64,000 nt of DNA from Gemmata palustris (GTDB lineage: Bacteria > Planctomycetota > Planctomycetia > Gemmatales > Gemmataceae), in contig NZ_JAGKQQ010000001.1 of assembly GCF_017939745.1 (NCBI RefSeq), positions 6,835,299 to 6,899,298 of the forward strand, given 5' to 3'. The notes below the pieces were generated by a model that was not told the origin of the DNA, searched no databases, and worked only from the letters and a program-made list of their open reading frames with translations. The translations under genes were made by a program, and so were the position numbers. Of this stretch, positions 9,401-17,432 are shown in pieces. Positions within the stretch are counted from its first letter, which is position 1, and each line of letters begins with the position of its first letter.

Positions 9401-9793
9401 CGAGTAAACCACGTTCCGGCCGTCGGGCGTCCACCCCGTCACCATGTCGGGTGCGTGATCGAACGTGAGGCGCTTCGGCTTGCCCCCGACCGCGGGCACG
9501 ACGAACACGTCGTACTGGCCGAACCGGTTCGAGCTGAACGCGATCCATTTCCCGTCCGGGCTGAACACCGGGTTGACGTCGTGGGCCTCGTGCATCGTGA
9601 CCGGGCGGGCGACGCCGCCGATGGCCTCGACGGTCCAGATGTCGCCGAGGTAGCTGAACGCGATCGTTTTGCCGTCGGGCGAGATGTCGGGTGCGCGGGC
9701 GAACCGGATCGGCTCCTGGCCCGGCGCGGGGGACGAAGACAGGAACAGTGCGAGCGGCACCAGGAGCAGAACGAGGGCGCGTGGGGCGGGCAT
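6497..9793 (-). CDS. Tricorn-like protease (S41 family) with N-terminal beta-propellers
   Basis: The 1098-residue precursor starts MPAPRALVLLLVPLALFL with a cleavable signal peptide (likely cut after SSPAPG), so it is exported. Residues about 25-600 hold repeated propeller blades of the PD40/TolB type (SPDGKTIAFSYLGDIWTVE, FSPDGKWIAFSSNRFGQYD and so on). A PDZ domain follows (GPGLKIAEVLKRGPADKRG). The serine-protease core has the tricorn SH pair (LNASHLGISG) and the nucleophile region NNRSYSDAEIFPHAFR. The order propeller-PDZ-S41 and the length match bacterial tricorn homologues. The role is degradation of peptides to short fragments, here probably in the periplasm. A Pro/Thr-rich tail of about 45 residues after the catalytic domain is unusual. 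It is monocistronic. I chose the ATG at 9793 because it gives a clean signal peptide; an upstream ATG at 9856 does not. Confidence 0.93.
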   Translation of the reverse strand: MPAPRALVLLLVPLALFLSSSPAPGQEPIRFARAPDISPDGKTIAFSYLGDIWTVEAIGGVARPVTMHEAHDVNPVFSPDGKWIAFSSNRFGQYDVFVVPAVGGKPKRLTFDHAPDMVTGWTPDGRNVVYSSPRTTAYPSNAECFTVPVETGAERKLNLFEAKEAHFSPSGNVIAFVRGPGTWYRRGYRGSSNDDIWVSEVDGKNPRRITAFDGQDSYPMFSPDARKLYYVTENGSKSGCANLVCQYLSSDFTPAGPVKRLTMHEDDTVRHARVSRNGEWIVYECGADLWVANTRSDGPSRKLAIEVNADDKSNTERAVTLTRDATEYALSPDENHAVLVIHGQLFLTKVPGGGKSTRLTEHAFADSNPAWSPDGKKILFASDRGGTTDLYVLEADDAEHPELTKAHKFKTTRLTNTVSEEISAAFSPKGDQIAFIREGKLWLMKPDGSDQKVLVGTQKMLDFDWSPDGKHVAYCRMDGSFSAEIYISATDGTGTPVNVSRHATFNSDVSWSQTNGKLSFVGQRRNVYGIHVASLQKPLADGSTKPPADQIDWEDLHLRVERPTNMSAEYGTVSPDGTQVAFRSLSNGDDLWVVSSNGAVLTRMTTGGQVPSWIRWSKKSFGLVYFLNGSGELRFVRTGFGFGPTNGTLPEPSKVAFSAKMTIKREEEFAEMFAQCWRALSDNFYDAKHHGSDWAAVRNKFLPLVAHTATREDLYALVSLMLGELNASHLGISGKMPTPDEWTADLGLIFDDTYRGPGLKIAEVLKRGPADKRGMNIKPGDIVLAIDRTELTSSVNVSKLLNNKIGEGVLLEIASDPRDAKTKRRIEITAASRNRISQLMYERWVQQNADAVAKASGGAVGYIHIPSMDEPGLDTFVRALYSDHFDKEALVIDVRFNGGGFTHDQVLNYLAGKEHTFFKQRDGGEGLVLRSADRKWTKPMVVMANNRSYSDAEIFPHAFRALGLGKVVGQATGGFVIGTGSTRLIDGSSFRLPRIGVYTNKGINMEKQGVQPDVPVEITPDDWVKGIDGQLLKAVDVVALDVKEWKRTKAGIAGSTTPSVTTPTVPAQVPVAPMPHGSPPAPTTPNSRPTTLIPMAEE

Positions 9794-10228
9794 TGTTCTT
9801 GGTCCCTTGTTCCTATTTCCTTCGCCGAAGGTGGGGGCGCAGAAGTGCGTGCGCATGAGATTGACTGCCCTGACAAAAAGGATGGTTGGCGGGGTTCCGG
9901 GTACGGCTCGGGTTGAGGGCGATGCCCGGTTTCACACACCGATCACGCGGCATTCATAATCCACTTTAACCGACCGGCGCGACGGGTTCAAAAGGGAATG
10001 ACGGACGAGAGCGCCCAAGCTCACACACGAGATTCGGTGATGCGCGTTGTCTCCGATGCGCCGGGTTTGGCGTTTATCAATTGCACATTGTCCTCGAACA
10101 CCCAACAAAACACGGGCGCTTTCATATCTGAAAGCAAGGTGAGACTTTTGAGAATCCCCCGTGACTTGTTGGGGGCCTTGGGGTTAGTATCACCGTTGAC
10201 ATATGCTGCCCATTTCTGGGGTATCGCC
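9794..10228. other. Divergent intergenic region, no gene seen
   Basis: This 435-base gap separates the divergently transcribed tricorn-like and Gly-rich genes and must hold both promoters. In-frame extension of the Gly-rich reading frame runs back to 9998 but lacks coding character. A TTGACA hexamer sits at 10196-10201, too close to the ATG at 10229 for a normal promoter. I see no repeat or RNA gene. Confidence 0.5.
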
Positions 10229-11692
10229 ATGTGGAAAAAGTGGCTCGCGTTTTCCGGTATGCTCGGCCTCATCATCCTTCTCGACCCGACACACACTCCG
10301 GCCCAACCCGGCGGCGGTGGTAAGGGTGGAAAGGGCGGTTTCGGGCGAGATAACGGCGGAACCGGCGGCTACCCGAGTGGCGGCTTTGGTGCGCCCGGTG
10401 GCGGTGGGTTCGGTGGCACGCCGGGTGGCGGCGGTGGCTTCGGCCAACCGGGTGGTGGCGGATTTGGCGCGCCGGGCGGCGGGTTCGGTGGCCAACCCGG
10501 TGGCGGTGGCTTTGGTCAACCGGGTGGCGGCCGTGAGCGCGGTCCCGGTAGCGGTGGGTTTGGCAGTCAACCGGGTGGCGGCGGTGGCTTTGGCCAACCC
10601 GGTGGTGGCGGGTTTGGTGCGCCCGGTGGCTTCGGGGGCCAACCGGGTGGCGGTGGTTTCGGGCAACCGGGTGGCGGCCGTGATCGCGGTGCCGGTGGCG
10701 GCGGATTTGGTGCGCCGGGCGGCGGTGGCTTCGGGCAACCCGGTGGCGGCGGCGGTTTCGGTCAGCCGGGCGGTGGCGGTGGCGGTGGCGGTATGGGGCC
10801 GGGCGGTGGGGGCCGTGGTGGTATGGACCCGGAGCGCGGCTGGATGATGCTCCAGCGGCTCACGAACAGCACCGGCGACACGGTGGATCTCAGTGCGATT
10901 CCGCCGCAGACGCGCGAGTTTCTGAAGAGCGCGACCGAGCGGGCGGGCGGCCTCCCGCTTCCCGAAAGCGGCATTATGACGAAAGCCGCGTACCTCGAAC
11001 ACCACACGCGAAGCGAAGCCGCTCGTGCTTCCGCTTCGCCTTCTCCGGGCGGACCCGGGCGCGGGCCGGGCGGTGGACCCGGCGGCGGCTTCCCGGGTGG
11101 CGGTGGTTGGGGTGGTATGGGGCCGGGTGGCGGCGGTGGTTGGGGCGGTGGCGACTTCCCGGCTGGTGGTTGGGATCAACGTCAATTCGAGAAGAAAGAG
11201 ACCGAAGAAGAGAGGCCGATCGCGATGCGCTACGGCAAGTTGCCGAAAGACCTCCCATCGTGGTTCGACCAGGACGACACGGACAAGGACGGTCAGATCG
11301 GGCTCTACGAGTGGCGCAAGGCCGGTAAGGACATGAAAGAGTTCACGGAGATGGACCTCAACAACGACGGGTTCGTGACCGCGGACGAGTACCTGCGGTT
11401 CGCCCGCCAGCGGAACATTGATGCGAAGATCGCCAACTACGAAGAAAACGGCACCCGCCCCGCGAATTGGGGCATCGGGTCAGTTGCTCCGAGTGGTAAC
11501 GAGCCGAAGGCGGGGCGAGGGCCGGGTGGCTTCGGTCCCGGATCGGGCGGTCCTGGGATGGGCGGGCCAAAGGGTGGTGACAGGGGCAGTGGTGAGAAGG
11601 GTGACCGAGGAAGCGGCGACCGCAGCGAACGCGGGAGCGATAAGGGCGGTGACCGCAAGAGTAACAACCCCTGGAGCAAGGGTAAGAACTAA
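10229..11692 (+). CDS. Secreted glycine-rich protein with EF-hand pair
   Basis: The 487-residue protein starts MWKKWLAFSGMLGLIILL, a signal peptide ending near THTPAQ. Residues about 27-205 are a repetitive Gly-rich tract with recurring FGQPGGGG, FGAPGG and FGGQPGG units, and a second Gly-rich stretch lies near residue 275-315. Two calcium-type EF-hands follow at about 345-395: DQDDTDKDGQIGLYEW and DLNNDGFVTADEYLRF, both with correct D-x-D-x-D-G loops. The C-terminus is again Gly/Lys/Asp-rich. It is probably an extracellular or cell-envelope calcium-responsive protein. Planctomycetes have many such Gly-rich EF-hand proteins, but the function is unknown. A perfect 54-base palindrome starts 10 bases after the stop. 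Confidence 0.9.
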   Translation: MWKKWLAFSGMLGLIILLDPTHTPAQPGGGGKGGKGGFGRDNGGTGGYPSGGFGAPGGGGFGGTPGGGGGFGQPGGGGFGAPGGGFGGQPGGGGFGQPGGGRERGPGSGGFGSQPGGGGGFGQPGGGGFGAPGGFGGQPGGGGFGQPGGGRDRGAGGGGFGAPGGGGFGQPGGGGGFGQPGGGGGGGGMGPGGGGRGGMDPERGWMMLQRLTNSTGDTVDLSAIPPQTREFLKSATERAGGLPLPESGIMTKAAYLEHHTRSEAARASASPSPGGPGRGPGGGPGGGFPGGGGWGGMGPGGGGGWGGGDFPAGGWDQRQFEKKETEEERPIAMRYGKLPKDLPSWFDQDDTDKDGQIGLYEWRKAGKDMKEFTEMDLNNDGFVTADEYLRFARQRNIDAKIANYEENGTRPANWGIGSVAPSGNEPKAGRGPGGFGPGSGGPGMGGPKGGDRGSGEKGDRGSGDRSERGSDKGGDRKSNNPWSKGKN

Positions 11693-11701
11693 GTTTTCAA
11701 A

Positions 11702-11755
11702 CCCCTGAAACGACGCGGCCCGCCGAACGTTCGGCGGGCCGCGTCGTTTCAGGGG
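11702..11755. terminator. Perfect 54-base palindrome, probable terminator
   Basis: Two 27-base arms (CCCCTGAAACGACGCGGC... and its exact reverse complement) meet at AACGTT with no loop base and no mismatch. It begins 10 bases after the stop of the Gly-rich EF-hand gene. No T-run follows, so it could also be a cruciform or protein-binding site. Confidence 0.7.
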
Positions 11756-11854
11756 AAGTGCGCACCACGTCAAGAAAGGCGTTTACCGTATTTCGCTGTT
11801 GAGCTTCACGCTGTTTGTGACTGGTACGGGTGCGGTGCTGAAATCATGGTGCGA

Positions 11855-11922
11855 GCGACCGGCGCGGCGTAAGCCAGCCGGTGTTTTGAGCCACTATCGG
11901 CGAGCTACGCCGCGCCGGTCGC
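11855..11922. repeat. REP-like inverted repeat (17-base arms)
   Basis: GCGACCGGCGCGGCGTA at 11855-11871 pairs perfectly with 11906-11922 around a 34-base spacer. The arm style (CCGGCG...AAGCC) resembles the repeat at 33.84 kb, so both may belong to one REP family. It lies between convergent genes, where transcription termination is a possible role. Confidence 0.65.
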
Positions 11923-12007
11923 AACGTTTCAACACAACAAATACGGGCGGTCGCTTTTGAATCACGTGGGGCGACAGCCGCCGCACAGAAACAGAAGAGA
12001 TTCGGGG

Positions 12008-13546
12008 TTAGTTCAGGCCGGCGGCCCGTTTTCGCCAGAGGATGAGTGTCGCGTTGCTGGGTGCCTTCGCGTCGATCGCGGCCCACGCACTCATGGCTTC
12101 TGTCAACGCATCGCCCGGCTTGATACCCGTACCGAGCTTCCGTATCGCGCTCCCGGCCGCCTCGGTCAGTGGAGCGCGGTCCGGTCCGCGAAGCCCGTAG
12201 GTCGGGTTTTTCACCGATTGGCCGATGTAGTGCCGCAGTGCGTCTTGGAGTTCCGCCGACCGCTTCGCCTCGAACCCGTAGCCGAGCCAGAGCAAGATCC
12301 GGTCGGGGGTTAGGTGGGCACTTCGGGTCGGTCCCGCGCCCAACCCCGGGGTACTGATGAGTTCCGCGCTGCGCGACGGGCCGCCCAACTCGGCGAGCAG
12401 GTCGAACGCGATGTCGGGATTCGTGCAGCGCGCGCGGACCACGCCGAGGCGCCCGCCGGAAAAGTGCGGGATGTAATTCACTCCCGGCGCCGGGAGGTCG
12501 ATGCGGGCGTTCCGCGCCGGGTCGAAGTACCGGCTCGATCCGGGCACGCTCGCAAGCGCGAACCGCGCGGGCACCGTGCCGTTCTCACGTGGGAGCCGGG
12601 CGAGTTGGTCGAGTGACACCAGCGCGAGCACGGCGCGGTTCTCCGCGAGCGCGGCGACGGGGTCGTCCGAGCCGCCCGCGGGCACAGGCAGCAGGCATCC
12701 CGCCGCGTGCAGGTCCGCGAACCACTTTGCGGCGTCTTCAAAGCCCGGTGCCCGGAGCCGCGGGGCGCCGGTCTGGATGGCGAACTGGAACGCGAGGCGC
12801 TCGGTGTCCTTCGGCCCGTCCAGATCCTTCTCACTGAACGCGGGCCGGTCCATTGACGATGCGACACGAGAAAAGAAGTCGAACGCCCGGGCGGGATCGG
12901 CCGGGAACGGCGGAAGGCTCGGCTTCTTGTCGCGCTTCGCGAAGAACTCGGCGATGAGGGCGAAATCCTGCCACGTCGCGGGCGGGTCGAGCGGGCGCCG
13001 GAACTGGTTCACAAAGTCGGCGCTGGTCGCCTGGTCCCGGAACCGGTCCCCGCGGTACACCACCACGTAGCCGTCACCCGTGAGGGGAATGGCCTGGGTC
13101 TTCGCGCCCCACTCGGCGAGGCGGTCCGCGGAATCCGTCAGGAACCCGAACCACTGGAGCGGGTGGTCGCCCGCGCGGAACCGGGTCGGGAGCGCCGCCA
13201 GGTGCCCCGGTTCGGCCCACTCTCCGAGCTGTCCGGCCGAAATGACAGCGAGATCGGTCGCGTCCGCAGCAGTCATGGCGTCGCGCGTCAGAGTCACCTT
13301 CGCGCCGGTCCGTGCTTCCCACGAGCGGACCATCGGTTCGATCGCTCCGGCGAACGCGGCGTCCGGGCAACTGAACGTCAAATGCACCCCGTCGTGGGGT
13401 TTGGGTTTTTCGGGCGACGTGATTTGGGCGTCACCGCACCCGCCGAGAGACGCGACCCACGCAACAAGTGCGAGAAAGACCGCGAGTGTGGCAAGAGTAT
13501 GAAACTTGTAGCGGTCGCGCGGAATTGGTGGAACAGGCTGTTGCAT
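12008..13546 (-). CDS. Extracellular solute-binding-like lipoprotein
   Basis: The 512-residue protein starts MQQPVPPIPRDRYKFH. After a hydrophobic segment comes a lipobox (ASLGGC, Cys at about residue 35), so it is a lipoprotein. The mature part resembles family 1 / iron-type periplasmic binding proteins: VHLTFSCPDAAFAGAIEPMV, then WEARTGAKVTLTR, then GDGYVVVYRGDRF, with the hinge regions of a two-lobed fold. No ABC permease or ATPase gene is adjacent, so it may be a free-standing binding lipoprotein or work with a transporter elsewhere. I chose the ATG at 13546; the extension to 13762 overlaps the upstream region and looks non-coding. The ligand is unknown. Confidence 0.8.
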   Translation of the reverse strand: MQQPVPPIPRDRYKFHTLATLAVFLALVAWVASLGGCGDAQITSPEKPKPHDGVHLTFSCPDAAFAGAIEPMVRSWEARTGAKVTLTRDAMTAADATDLAVISAGQLGEWAEPGHLAALPTRFRAGDHPLQWFGFLTDSADRLAEWGAKTQAIPLTGDGYVVVYRGDRFRDQATSADFVNQFRRPLDPPATWQDFALIAEFFAKRDKKPSLPPFPADPARAFDFFSRVASSMDRPAFSEKDLDGPKDTERLAFQFAIQTGAPRLRAPGFEDAAKWFADLHAAGCLLPVPAGGSDDPVAALAENRAVLALVSLDQLARLPRENGTVPARFALASVPGSSRYFDPARNARIDLPAPGVNYIPHFSGGRLGVVRARCTNPDIAFDLLAELGGPSRSAELISTPGLGAGPTRSAHLTPDRILLWLGYGFEAKRSAELQDALRHYIGQSVKNPTYGLRGPDRAPLTEAAGSAIRKLGTGIKPGDALTEAMSAWAAIDAKAPSNATLILWRKRAAGLN

Positions 13547-13781
13547 CGCACGCGCCCAATAACATAGAATAACAATCACAGCCACCAGGGTTAACCGATA
13601 AACCCAACAACGACTCGCAGTGGCTCGCACAATCTGAGCGTAGCCCCGCGGGGGTTGAAGGCAAGTCGGCGGCAATAGAGATCGCGCGGCGTTCGCCGCG
13701 CGGTGTGGATTGCTTCCCCCCTTCCGCGGCTCTTCACCCCGTCCCTTTTTCGGGCGGTTCAACGGCGAAGGCGGACAAAAT

Positions 13782-14576
13782 ATGAAGGTGAGTTTGGTCG
13801 TAGCGGCGGGGGCTCACGAGGGGCGCGCGATCCCACTCACGGGCGCGCAGTTCTTGATCGGCCGGGACCAACAGTGCCACCTTCGCCCCGCGAGCCCCGC
13901 GATCAGCAAGGTCCACTGCGCGGTGCTGATTCGCGATGGCAAAGTGTACATCAAAGACTGTGGGAGCACGAACGGCACCCTGGTCAACTACGAGCTGATT
14001 CAGTCGAAGGAAGTGGCGATCGAGGACGGCGCGTCCTTGCAGGTCGGCCCCCTCGATTTCCGCGTGCGCATCGAGACGTTCGCCCCACAGACCGACGGTA
14101 CCCCGCTACCGGGTTCTTCCGCGGAAACGGCGGCCGCACTTGCGGCAGTAAAGGCCGCGACGGCGGCCACAGCCCCGAAAACTCCGGTCCGCGACACGAC
14201 TCCCGCGCCGGCGAAATCAGGCGCGCCATCGGCGCCCAAATCAGTTCCCCCGACGAAACCGGGCGCCTCGAAAGAGGTCGCCGCACCCAAGCCCGCCGGC
14301 TCGAAAGAAGCCCCGGCGCTAACGTCCTCAGAAACGACGAGCGACGAGGATCACGACCGCATCGCCGCGATGCTGCTCGGTATGGACGACGACGGCAACG
14401 GTAGCGTCCCCGAGGGGAGCACGGTGATGGAGATGCCGTCGCCACTCGCGGGTACCGGTGAGGAGTCGAAGGCCGACGACAAGAAGGCGGGCGAGCCGAA
14501 AAAGGTGCAGACCCGCGAAGAGATGACGAACGCCGCCAACGACCTTCTTCGCCGGTACATGCGTCGGCCCAAGTAA
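13782..14576 (+). CDS. FHA-domain protein
   Basis: The 264-residue protein starts MKVSLVVAAGAHEGRAI and has one N-terminal forkhead-associated domain (residues about 5-90). The phosphothreonine-binding residues are visible: FLIGRDQQCHLRP, ISKVHC and KDCGSTNGTLVN. The remainder is a low-complexity Ala/Pro/Lys/Thr linker, then a conserved-looking tail (REEMTNAANDLLRRYMRRPK). FHA domains read Ser/Thr-kinase phosphorylation; planctomycetes have many such kinases but none is adjacent. It is cytoplasmic with no signal peptide. The start at 13782 is preferred over an in-frame ATG at 13710 because the beta-strand of the FHA fold begins right after it. Confidence 0.9.
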   Translation: MKVSLVVAAGAHEGRAIPLTGAQFLIGRDQQCHLRPASPAISKVHCAVLIRDGKVYIKDCGSTNGTLVNYELIQSKEVAIEDGASLQVGPLDFRVRIETFAPQTDGTPLPGSSAETAAALAAVKAATAATAPKTPVRDTTPAPAKSGAPSAPKSVPPTKPGASKEVAAPKPAGSKEAPALTSSETTSDEDHDRIAAMLLGMDDDGNGSVPEGSTVMEMPSPLAGTGEESKADDKKAGEPKKVQTREEMTNAANDLLRRYMRRPK

Positions 14577-14606
14577 CTTCAGGTTCTCAATTCCAGATCT
14601 TGAGTC

Positions 14607-14654
14607 GCGAGTTTGAAGTTGCGGAGGCATGGGGCCACCGAACTTCAAACTCGC
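14607..14654. terminator. Hairpin after the FHA gene
   Basis: GCGAGTTTGAAGTT (14607-14620) pairs perfectly with 14641-14654, with a 20-base loop. It lies 30 bases after the FHA gene stop and in the likely 5' region of mutY. It is a candidate terminator without a T-run, and argues that mutY translation begins downstream. Confidence 0.5.
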
Positions 14655-14681
14655 AGTGCTTTACCCCAACCCCGGCTTAAC

Positions 14682-15884
14682 TTGGAACGCGGCACCCGGA
14701 ACTGGGAGCTTCCCGAAGGCTGGTCCGGTCGCACGCTCACCGCACTTCGCACCAAGCTCCTCAACTGGTTCGACACGCACCAACGCGACCTCCCCTGGCG
14801 CCGCGACGCGGCGGGTCAGTTCACCGCGCCGCGCGATGCGTACCGCGTGTGGGTCAGCGAGGTCATGCTCCAACAAACGACCGTCGCGGCGGTGGTGCCG
14901 TACTTCGAGCGGTTCATGTCGGCCCTGCCGAACGTTCGCGCGCTGGCGGGAGCCGACGAACAGCACGTGCTGAAGTTGTGGGAGGGGTTGGGGTACTACC
15001 GGCGCGCCCGGCACTTGCACGCTGCGGCGAAGGAACTGGTGGCGAATCACCTCCCACAATTCGAGAACGGTGAAGTTGGGACCGGCTCCGATCAAAACGA
15101 GCTGCCCGATGATCCCGAAGTGTGGGAGGCGCTGCCCGGCGTGGGGCGGTACATCCTCGGGGCGGTGTTATCGCAGGCGTTCGACCGACCGCTACCGATC
15201 GTCGAAGCGAACAGCCTCCGCGTACTCGCCCGGCTCTTCGGGTATCGCAAAGACCCGCGCGAGGGCGAGGGCAAGGCGTGGGTGTGGTCCGCGGCCGAAG
15301 CCGTGCTGCCACAAAAGCGGGCCGGTGATTTCAACCAATCATTGATGGAACTCGGCGCGCTGATCTGCACACCCACCGCCCCCGCGTGCGACCAGTGCCC
15401 GGTTTCGTCGCACTGCGTCGCGAACCGCGACGGCCTTCAGGACGTGATCCCGCCCAAGAAGAAGTCGGTCGCGATTACGGAGGTGGCCGAGGTCGGCGTC
15501 GTGATTCGGGACGGGGACAAGCTCCTGTTGTGTCAACGGCCCGCGAACGCGGGGCGCTGGCAGAACATGTGGGAGGTTCCGCACGCGCCGCGCGCCGCGG
15601 GTGAAGACCTTAGCGTCGCGGCCGTTCGCGTGACGAAAGAGTTGACCGGTTTCGAGATCGAACCGGGGGCCGAGTTGCTCACCGTCAAGCACGGTGTGAC
15701 TCGGTACGCGATCACGCTCGTGTGCATTGAAGCAACACTCAACGGTGGCGCGTTCGCACCCGGTGCTTACGCGGAGGCGAAATGGGTGGTGCCGACCGAC
15801 CTCGCGAATTATCCCGTAAGTTCACCGCAGCGCAAACTGATGACCGCACTCGCGGACCCGAAGCGCCAACCGCGCTTGTTCTAA
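14682..15884 (+). CDS. mutY: A/G-specific adenine glycosylase MutY
   Basis: This base-excision-repair enzyme removes A mispaired with 8-oxoG. From the TTG start used here the product is about 400 residues. Visible parts in order: HhH-GPD core with PWRRDAAG and the catalytic Glu in SEVMLQQTTV (residue 60); the helix-hairpin-helix LPGVGRYILGAV; the iron-sulfur ligands C-x6-C-x2-C-x5-C (residues 229, 236, 239, 245); and a C-terminal NUDIX-like 8-oxoG recognition domain (VGVVIRDGDKLLLCQRP). The position usually occupied by the second catalytic residue Asp reads Glu (PIVEANSLRVLAR, residue 175). The start is uncertain: no ATG is available and another TTG at 14613 lies inside a hairpin. mutL lies 4 kb downstream, on the other strand. 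Confidence 0.92.
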   Translation: MERGTRNWELPEGWSGRTLTALRTKLLNWFDTHQRDLPWRRDAAGQFTAPRDAYRVWVSEVMLQQTTVAAVVPYFERFMSALPNVRALAGADEQHVLKLWEGLGYYRRARHLHAAAKELVANHLPQFENGEVGTGSDQNELPDDPEVWEALPGVGRYILGAVLSQAFDRPLPIVEANSLRVLARLFGYRKDPREGEGKAWVWSAAEAVLPQKRAGDFNQSLMELGALICTPTAPACDQCPVSSHCVANRDGLQDVIPPKKKSVAITEVAEVGVVIRDGDKLLLCQRPANAGRWQNMWEVPHAPRAAGEDLSVAAVRVTKELTGFEIEPGAELLTVKHGVTRYAITLVCIEATLNGGAFAPGAYAEAKWVVPTDLANYPVSSPQRKLMTALADPKRQPRLF

Positions 15885-16034
15885 ATTGGTTCGTCCCTGG
15901 GACCGCGGACATCCCGCTCACGGCCTTGTGACTTCGCGCGATCCCGAATACGAATCGATCCAATCGACGTCGCACCTGTTACAATCACATCCGAACGGTA
16001 AAATTCTCACCTTCACACAAGCCACACAATCCCT

Positions 16035-17420
16035 ATGTTTTGGCGGCTCTTCTTCACGTATCTGCTGCTCGTGGTTGCGACCGTGGGGCTGCTCGGGTTG
16101 CTCACGCTCCAGCGCGCCGAGGAGGTCTTCTACGACCTCGTGCGCGAGGTCGCGACCGCGCTGCTCGTCGTCGTGATACTCGCGGTCGGCGCGGCGTTCG
16201 TGCTGGCGCGCTGGTTCGCGCGCCCGCTGGTCGAACTCCAAGAGGGCGCGCGCAAGCTGGCTGACGGGGACTTGGGGCACAAGATCCGTGTGGCTGGGAG
16301 CGCGGAGCACTCGGAACTGGCCGAGACGTTCAACGCGATGAGCGGCCGGCTCGCGGCCACGTTCAGCCTCCTCGAGCACGACCGCGAGCAGCTCCGCGCG
16401 ATCCTCTCGGGCATGGTGGAAGGCGTCATCGCCATCGACGACAAGCGGCGCGTCCTGTTCGCCAACGAGCGCGCCGGCCAGTTGCTCGAATTCGACCCGC
16501 GCAAGGCCGTCAACGAGCAAATGTGCAACGTGACGCGCCTGGCCCCGTTCCACACGGTCGTCGAGAACGGCCTGACGGCGACGGAGCCGCACCGCGAGGA
16601 ATTCGACGTTCCCGGGTCCGGGGGGCGGCACATGGAGGTGTACGTGTCGCGGTTCCCGGGACACGGGATGCCGGGCGCGGTAGTTGTGGTGAACGACACG
16701 ACGGAGATCCGCCGAGCCGAGCGGATGCGTCAGGACTTTGTAGCGAACGCATCGCACGAACTGAAGACGCCGCTGGCCGTCATCAAGTCGAGCGTAGAGG
16801 CGCTCATCGACGGCGCGTCCGAAGACCCGGACCTGCTCTCCGCGTTCCTGGAGCAGGTCGCGCGCGAGGCCGATCGGTTGGCCGATCTCATCAAGGACAT
16901 GCTGAGCCTGTCCAAGATCGAGTCCGGTTCGCTCGCGCTGGAACCGCGGGTCGTCGTACTGGACCGCGCGATTACCGACTGCGTCGAACGGCACCACCCG
17001 CGGGCCGAAACGAAGACGCTGACGATGGTGGAAAAACCGCCGTCGGACGCGCCCGCGAACGTGGCGGCGTGGGCCGACCCGGACGCGCTCCGGCAGGTGA
17101 TGGACAACCTCGTGGACAACGCGATCAAGTACACGCCCAACGGCGGGCGGATCACGGTGCGCTGGGGCGCGACCACGGAAACGGTGAGTTTCGAGGTCGA
17201 GGACACCGGCATCGGCATCCCGGAGACGGACGTGAACCGCGTGTTCGAGCGCTTCTACCGCGTGGACAAGGCCCGCGGGCGTGCGGAAGGTAGTACCGGC
17301 TTGGGGCTGTCGATCGTCAAACACCTCGTTCAAGCGATGCGCGGGCAGGTCCGCGTGAATAGCAAGCTCGGCAAGGGAACGACGTTCCGCGTCACACTGC
17401 CGCGCGCGGGCAGTGCGTGA
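16035..17420 (+). CDS. Membrane sensor histidine kinase (PhoR-like)
   Basis: The 461-residue protein has two N-terminal membrane segments (about 5-25 and 40-58) separated by only some 15 residues, so it has almost no periplasmic sensor. A HAMP domain (59-110), a PAS domain (about 115-225) and a HisKA dimerisation domain with the phospho-accepting His241 (NASHELKTPLAVI) follow. The HATPase_c domain shows the N box (DNLVDNAIKYTPNGG), G1 (DTGIGIPE) and G2 (GSTGLGLSIVKH). It would autophosphorylate and pass phosphate to a response regulator, but none is encoded nearby, so it is an orphan kinase. The signal is more likely membrane-intrinsic or cytoplasmic via PAS. Confidence 0.93.
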   Translation: MFWRLFFTYLLLVVATVGLLGLLTLQRAEEVFYDLVREVATALLVVVILAVGAAFVLARWFARPLVELQEGARKLADGDLGHKIRVAGSAEHSELAETFNAMSGRLAATFSLLEHDREQLRAILSGMVEGVIAIDDKRRVLFANERAGQLLEFDPRKAVNEQMCNVTRLAPFHTVVENGLTATEPHREEFDVPGSGGRHMEVYVSRFPGHGMPGAVVVVNDTTEIRRAERMRQDFVANASHELKTPLAVIKSSVEALIDGASEDPDLLSAFLEQVAREADRLADLIKDMLSLSKIESGSLALEPRVVVLDRAITDCVERHHPRAETKTLTMVEKPPSDAPANVAAWADPDALRQVMDNLVDNAIKYTPNGGRITVRWGATTETVSFEVEDTGIGIPETDVNRVFERFYRVDKARGRAEGSTGLGLSIVKHLVQAMRGQVRVNSKLGKGTTFRVTLPRAGSA

Positions 17421-17432
17421 GGCGCGCACGAA

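Noticed and set aside
10196..10230. TTGACA promoter for the Gly-rich gene
   Set aside because: A -10 element at the proper distance would overlap the start codon, leaving no leader; the match is probably chance.
10310..11170. CRISPR-like array of short repeats
   Set aside because: The periodicity is codon-based Gly/Pro repeat inside a clear secreted-protein reading frame. There are no unique spacers of constant length and no cas genes.
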